From: a virus
Reading direction: 5' to 3' (one strand)
DNA: 26,418 nucleotides
Virus record (IMG/VR): IMGVR_UViG_3300038423_000025
Span: 1-26,418 of that record
The notes beneath the pieces are model-generated. The model saw only the letters and a list, made by a program, of their open reading frames with translations. It was not told the DNA's origin and did no database searches. Positions 23,500 through 26,418 of this stretch are shown piece after piece. Both the position numbers and the translations under genes were made by a program. The stretch's first letter is position 1. Each line of letters begins with the position of its first letter.

Positions 23500-25368
23500 T
23501 TAAAAATTCGTTTTAATTGTTGATGGAGTTGGAGCAATAGGTTTCTTTTCAATATCACCAACTCTACCCAAAATACCCCGTGCTAAACCTGCTACAACAA
23601 GTTGACATTCCACGTCCCAATAATGATTTGGTTTCTTATCTGGATTATCCCAGCGCCAATTTACTTTACCAGTTGTTTTATTCGTTTCTTTTATCAATAC
23701 TTCAGCGTTCATTTGTCGTTCATATTCATCATCTATTTTATTTGATACCCATTTGATGCTACTTTTTCCACTTCTTAAATGGCTCAAAATATTTTTTACA
23801 GTGTAGTTACTCCACAAAATCAATGGACACATCTTACCTTTGGACTTTGGATTAGTAATTGGCTTATATGCAATTGATGAATAGGGGCGGGATATATGGT
23901 CTGAATGATTGTTATAGGTAATAGCTTTGTCGCCTTTAAGAGCAAACCAGCAGAAATAAGTTTTCTTTCCCCTGTTAAATCCTTCATGTCCATACTGCAC
24001 ACATTTTTCATAAACTTCTTCTGTTAAATTACCGTCACCACTATCTATAACCACATTCTGGTCTTTGACCTGTAATCTTGTTTGGACATTTCTTAATTCA
24101 TCCCAGCTAACCGCAGTTCCTAACTCAATCAATCGGCTATCACCATTCTTTGCCATTGCTCTTACTATCCATCTAAACATCGGGTCAGTTCTTTGCACAT
24201 CAGCAGAAAGAAATCTTGTTTCTTCACTATCCCAAACTTTATTTGGGTCGTAATCCTCTATCATCGTATAGATAAGATTATCTCTGCTTCTGATTGGTCT
24301 TGGTATTCCCAATTCTTTTTTGTAGAAATTATTTAATGCGGTATCATCCAAACTATCCGCTTCATCTTTTGCATTCAAGTAACGCAATACCGCACTCTCA
24401 AAGGTTACATTGAACATTGCCCAAGACGGCCAATGATAAGAATGGACTAATTCATTTCCATTTTTCTTTGTGCAAATATATATTCCATTATTTCTTAAAT
24501 ATTCTCTATTTTCATCAGTATCAAACAACTTGTTTTTACAATGGTGACATTCTAAATGAGCCGTTTTAGCACACTCTGAATTGCTTCTAACTCCATTTGG
24601 ATAAGTTGTTTCATTTTTTAACCAGTTCATCCCTGAATAAGAACCATCCTCCCGCTTCATTTGCCAAGTGTGAATGTTCTCTTTACCACATTTACACTTG
24701 TAGCCCCATTCAAATACTATACCGCGCTTGTAATATTTGTCCCATTCATCATCTATTTGACCGCCTTGACTCATTCTTAATATCTTGGAATGATGAATAT
24801 GTCCTCTTATACGGTCACTGGCTTCTTCAATGAAGCCATTTTTGTACAAATAACAATCATCCATTACTACATAGCGCATATCAGAAGATTGTAATAAACT
24901 TTCTTTAGCACTTGTAAGAGTTACGGACATGTGCGGAAAAATAATTTCGTCTTTTCTTATCTTATCTGTATTTTTTGGAAGATGAACCGCAACAGGTGGG
25001 CAATCTAACAAAACAGGTAAGGTTTTTGTTTCACTAATCAATTCAGCAGCTTGTTCAACTTGCATTAACCATAACATTGAACCGGGAGCATTACATACAA
25101 TCCAAGGCAACCATATTTGAGCAAGTAACGTCTTGGCAGTTTTGACCGCAGCCATTATATTGATTTCCTTTATCTTACTATTTTTTAAGTCCTTGAAAGG
25201 TTCAATTAAATACGGGGATAAGGATACATCAAACTTACCAGTAATTGAAAATGGCGGTTTAAGAGTTATATTTTTATTCGCCCATTCATATATTTCTGAA
25301 TTATCTGGTGGTAGCCATATATTCTGAATATCTTTTACAAACTCATCTTGGATTTCTTCTGTTATCAT
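23500..25368 (-). CDS. terL: large terminase subunit, GpA family
   Basis: A 622-residue packaging motor and DNA cutter. The ATPase part covers residues about 45-330, with a deviant Walker A (AVKTAKT at 74-80, no GKT) and a Walker B (YVVMDD, Asp170-171). A Cys group at 225, 227, 266, 274 and 277 is a zinc site common in GpA proteins. The nuclease part (about 380-600) has three expected acidic residues, Asp390 (SADVQ), Asp442 (VVIDSGDG) and Asp585 (HYWDVE). The gene overlaps the small terminase by four bases (ATGA type) with AAAGG upstream. It would pair with TerS and the portal. The family uses cos-type cutting in lambda. Confidence 0.93.
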   Translation of the reverse strand: MITEEIQDEFVKDIQNIWLPPDNSEIYEWANKNITLKPPFSITGKFDVSLSPYLIEPFKDLKNSKIKEINIMAAVKTAKTLLAQIWLPWIVCNAPGSMLWLMQVEQAAELISETKTLPVLLDCPPVAVHLPKNTDKIRKDEIIFPHMSVTLTSAKESLLQSSDMRYVVMDDCYLYKNGFIEEASDRIRGHIHHSKILRMSQGGQIDDEWDKYYKRGIVFEWGYKCKCGKENIHTWQMKREDGSYSGMNWLKNETTYPNGVRSNSECAKTAHLECHHCKNKLFDTDENREYLRNNGIYICTKKNGNELVHSYHWPSWAMFNVTFESAVLRYLNAKDEADSLDDTALNNFYKKELGIPRPIRSRDNLIYTMIEDYDPNKVWDSEETRFLSADVQRTDPMFRWIVRAMAKNGDSRLIELGTAVSWDELRNVQTRLQVKDQNVVIDSGDGNLTEEVYEKCVQYGHEGFNRGKKTYFCWFALKGDKAITYNNHSDHISRPYSSIAYKPITNPKSKGKMCPLILWSNYTVKNILSHLRSGKSSIKWVSNKIDDEYERQMNAEVLIKETNKTTGKVNWRWDNPDKKPNHYWDVECQLVVAGLARGILGRVGDIEKKPIAPTPSTIKTNF

Positions 25369-25880
25369 TTTTTACCTTTAACCCATGCATCAGTATTTGC
25401 CTGATTGAACTTATTACAAATATCTTCAAGAGCAGTTCTCAAAATAGGTTCGCGTTCAGCTAAATTCTTGCCTTCAAGTTTCGGGTTCAGGTCATTCAAT
25501 AGAGCATCAGTCAATAAAGATTTAATTGCTTCGTGCATTGAACGTATATACATTCTAACATCTTCTTTATCCAATGAATTACTTTTTAATCTATCAACTT
25601 CAAGTTTAGCTTTGACTGATTGCCACTTTTTTAATTCGGTATTGTATTTCTGATAACCTTCTTTATCATTCTGATTATCTTCCATGAACTTAATAACTTC
25701 ATTTTTATGCTCTTCATACCATTGTGAAAGTTCTTTTAAGTAATATCTACCAGACGAAGCAGCAGCAGGACAACCAAGTTTCTTGAACGCTTTAACATAT
25801 TCAATAGGAATACCCAATGCTTTAGATACTGCTTGTTTGGTTGTTACTGTATTCGTATCTAATATATTTCCTTTTTCCAT
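25365..25880 (-). CDS. small terminase subunit
   Basis: This 171-residue protein recognises packaging-start DNA. Residues about 10-55 form a helix-turn-helix-like region (TTKQAVSKALGIPIEYVKAF, then GRYYLKELSQWY), comparable to lambda Nu1. A helical middle (about 75-140) would oligomerise, and the C-terminal end (LEDICNKFNQANTDAWVKGK) would contact the large subunit. It overlaps TerL by four bases. There is no Shine-Dalgarno before its ATG; the upstream bases are A/T-rich. The packaging site itself is not identified. Confidence 0.8.
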   Translation of the reverse strand: MEKGNILDTNTVTTKQAVSKALGIPIEYVKAFKKLGCPAAASSGRYYLKELSQWYEEHKNEVIKFMEDNQNDKEGYQKYNTELKKWQSVKAKLEVDRLKSNSLDKEDVRMYIRSMHEAIKSLLTDALLNDLNPKLEGKNLAEREPILRTALEDICNKFNQANTDAWVKGKK

Positions 25881-25881
25881 T

Positions 25882-26331
25882 TTAATTATTTGTCCATTTA
25901 TTATCGTGATTTTGACTTATCATTTTACAGATAAGAATAAATTGATTATATGTTAAATCTCTTTTCATTAAATTTATGAAACCACAACAAAATACTACAT
26001 TATCTTTTGTATATCCCTTTGTATTATCCAATCTATCTAATGAAATAGTGGTATATTTATTACATTCCGTAGTTAATGCTAATCCACTATAATAACAAAC
26101 CAATGGCATTAAATGAACATCTTCAAATTTCAATTCAAATGGAAGATTTCGTTCTTTTGCTCCTCTTTTCCATTCTCTAAATCTATATTCTAATGAATGC
26201 ATACATCTATACTTTTTTGTATAGAGTTTCGCACAAGTTTTACATCTTCTTTGGAGTCTATTGTTATCTTTAGCAAATTCTGAAATACATTTAACCATTT
26301 TACATATATTACATCTTTTTTCTATCATCAT
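25882..26331 (-). CDS. HNH endonuclease with N-terminal zinc finger
   Basis: This 149-residue protein has a CNIC and CKTC zinc pair at about residues 7-10 and 30-33, followed by a basic linker. The HNH fold comes after it: the YYSG lead at about 84-87, then SLDRLDNTKGYTKDNVVFCC (about 98-117), which is the DRxxxxxGYxxxN pattern of this family. The first catalytic His is not where it usually sits, and Tyr-Ser-Gly stands in the bba-metal region, so activity needs proof. It abuts the terminase genes, where HNH proteins help terminase in some HK97-like phages. It could also be a mobile (homing) gene. The second ATG (26328) is an alternative start and has better spacing from AAGGA. Confidence 0.8.
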   Translation of the reverse strand: MMIEKRCNICKMVKCISEFAKDNNRLQRRCKTCAKLYTKKYRCMHSLEYRFREWKRGAKERNLPFELKFEDVHLMPLVCYYSGLALTTECNKYTTISLDRLDNTKGYTKDNVVFCCGFINLMKRDLTYNQFILICKMISQNHDNKWTNN

Positions 26332-26397
26332 ATCCTTATCTACATATACACTTAAATCCGTGAGTGTTTTTCCATTTCATAATTTATTCATTGTGAA

Positions 26398-26413
26398 TTC
26401 GGAACGCGCTCCG
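26398..26413. other. near-palindrome upstream of the late module
   Basis: CGGAACGCGCTCCG is one change from a perfect palindrome and is strikingly GC-rich against the AT-rich surroundings. It lies about 70 bases upstream of the HNH start, at the window edge. It may be an operator, a packaging (cos-like) element, or a chance sequence. Confidence 0.25.
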
Positions 26414-26418
26414 TAACC

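Overview
The window is an AT-rich (by eye roughly two thirds A+T) piece of a temperate tailed phage or prophage. It holds almost the complete head and tail module of a long non-contractile-tailed virus (siphovirus). No host genes, rRNA, tRNA, CRISPR array or intact transposon is visible. The host cannot be named. Several genes have an AAGGA-type ribosome binding site (tail tube, head protease, tape measure, TerL), but many start after pure A/T leaders with no Shine-Dalgarno, as in Bacteroidota and some other phyla. No baseplate or sheath genes are present, so a contractile tail is unlikely.

Left part, + strand (1-3060). It starts with hairpins, followed by a small protein with two zinc ribbons (152-577). 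Next come a small coiled-coil protein with a probable DNA-binding C-terminus (713-1060) and its terminator. A large serine recombinase (1303-2997) follows, the probable integrase, with its own terminator. An imperfect inverted repeat just upstream of the recombinase (1124-1186) is a candidate phage attachment site.

Right part, - strand (26331 down to 3064). This is one long, tightly packed late module read right to left. The DNA packaging and head genes are an HNH endonuclease, the small terminase, a GpA-type large terminase, a small protein at the lambda gpW position, a lambda-type portal, an S49 head protease, a coiled-coil scaffold and the major capsid protein. A strong directional terminator follows the capsid gene. 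The connector and tail genes are a head-tail stopper, a neck protein, a tail terminator, the tail tube, a tail assembly chaperone and a short tape measure protein. Then comes an unusually large tail-tip and adhesion region (15398-3064). It contains several large beta-rich proteins, a discoidin-like domain, a chitin-binding-module-like segment, a 1172-residue beta-helix tailspike, Ser/Ala/Tyr-rich repeat proteins and a small one-pass membrane protein.

The most interesting spot is 4263-4414. Here a zinc-ribbon (homing-endonuclease-like) reading frame runs into the middle of a Ser-rich tail repeat gene that has lost its start. The repeat array continues in frame upstream of any start codon, and its last part is a paralogue of the C-terminal cap of the neighbouring tailspike. 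No endolysin, replication gene or repressor is recognised, so the window is not a complete phage genome.
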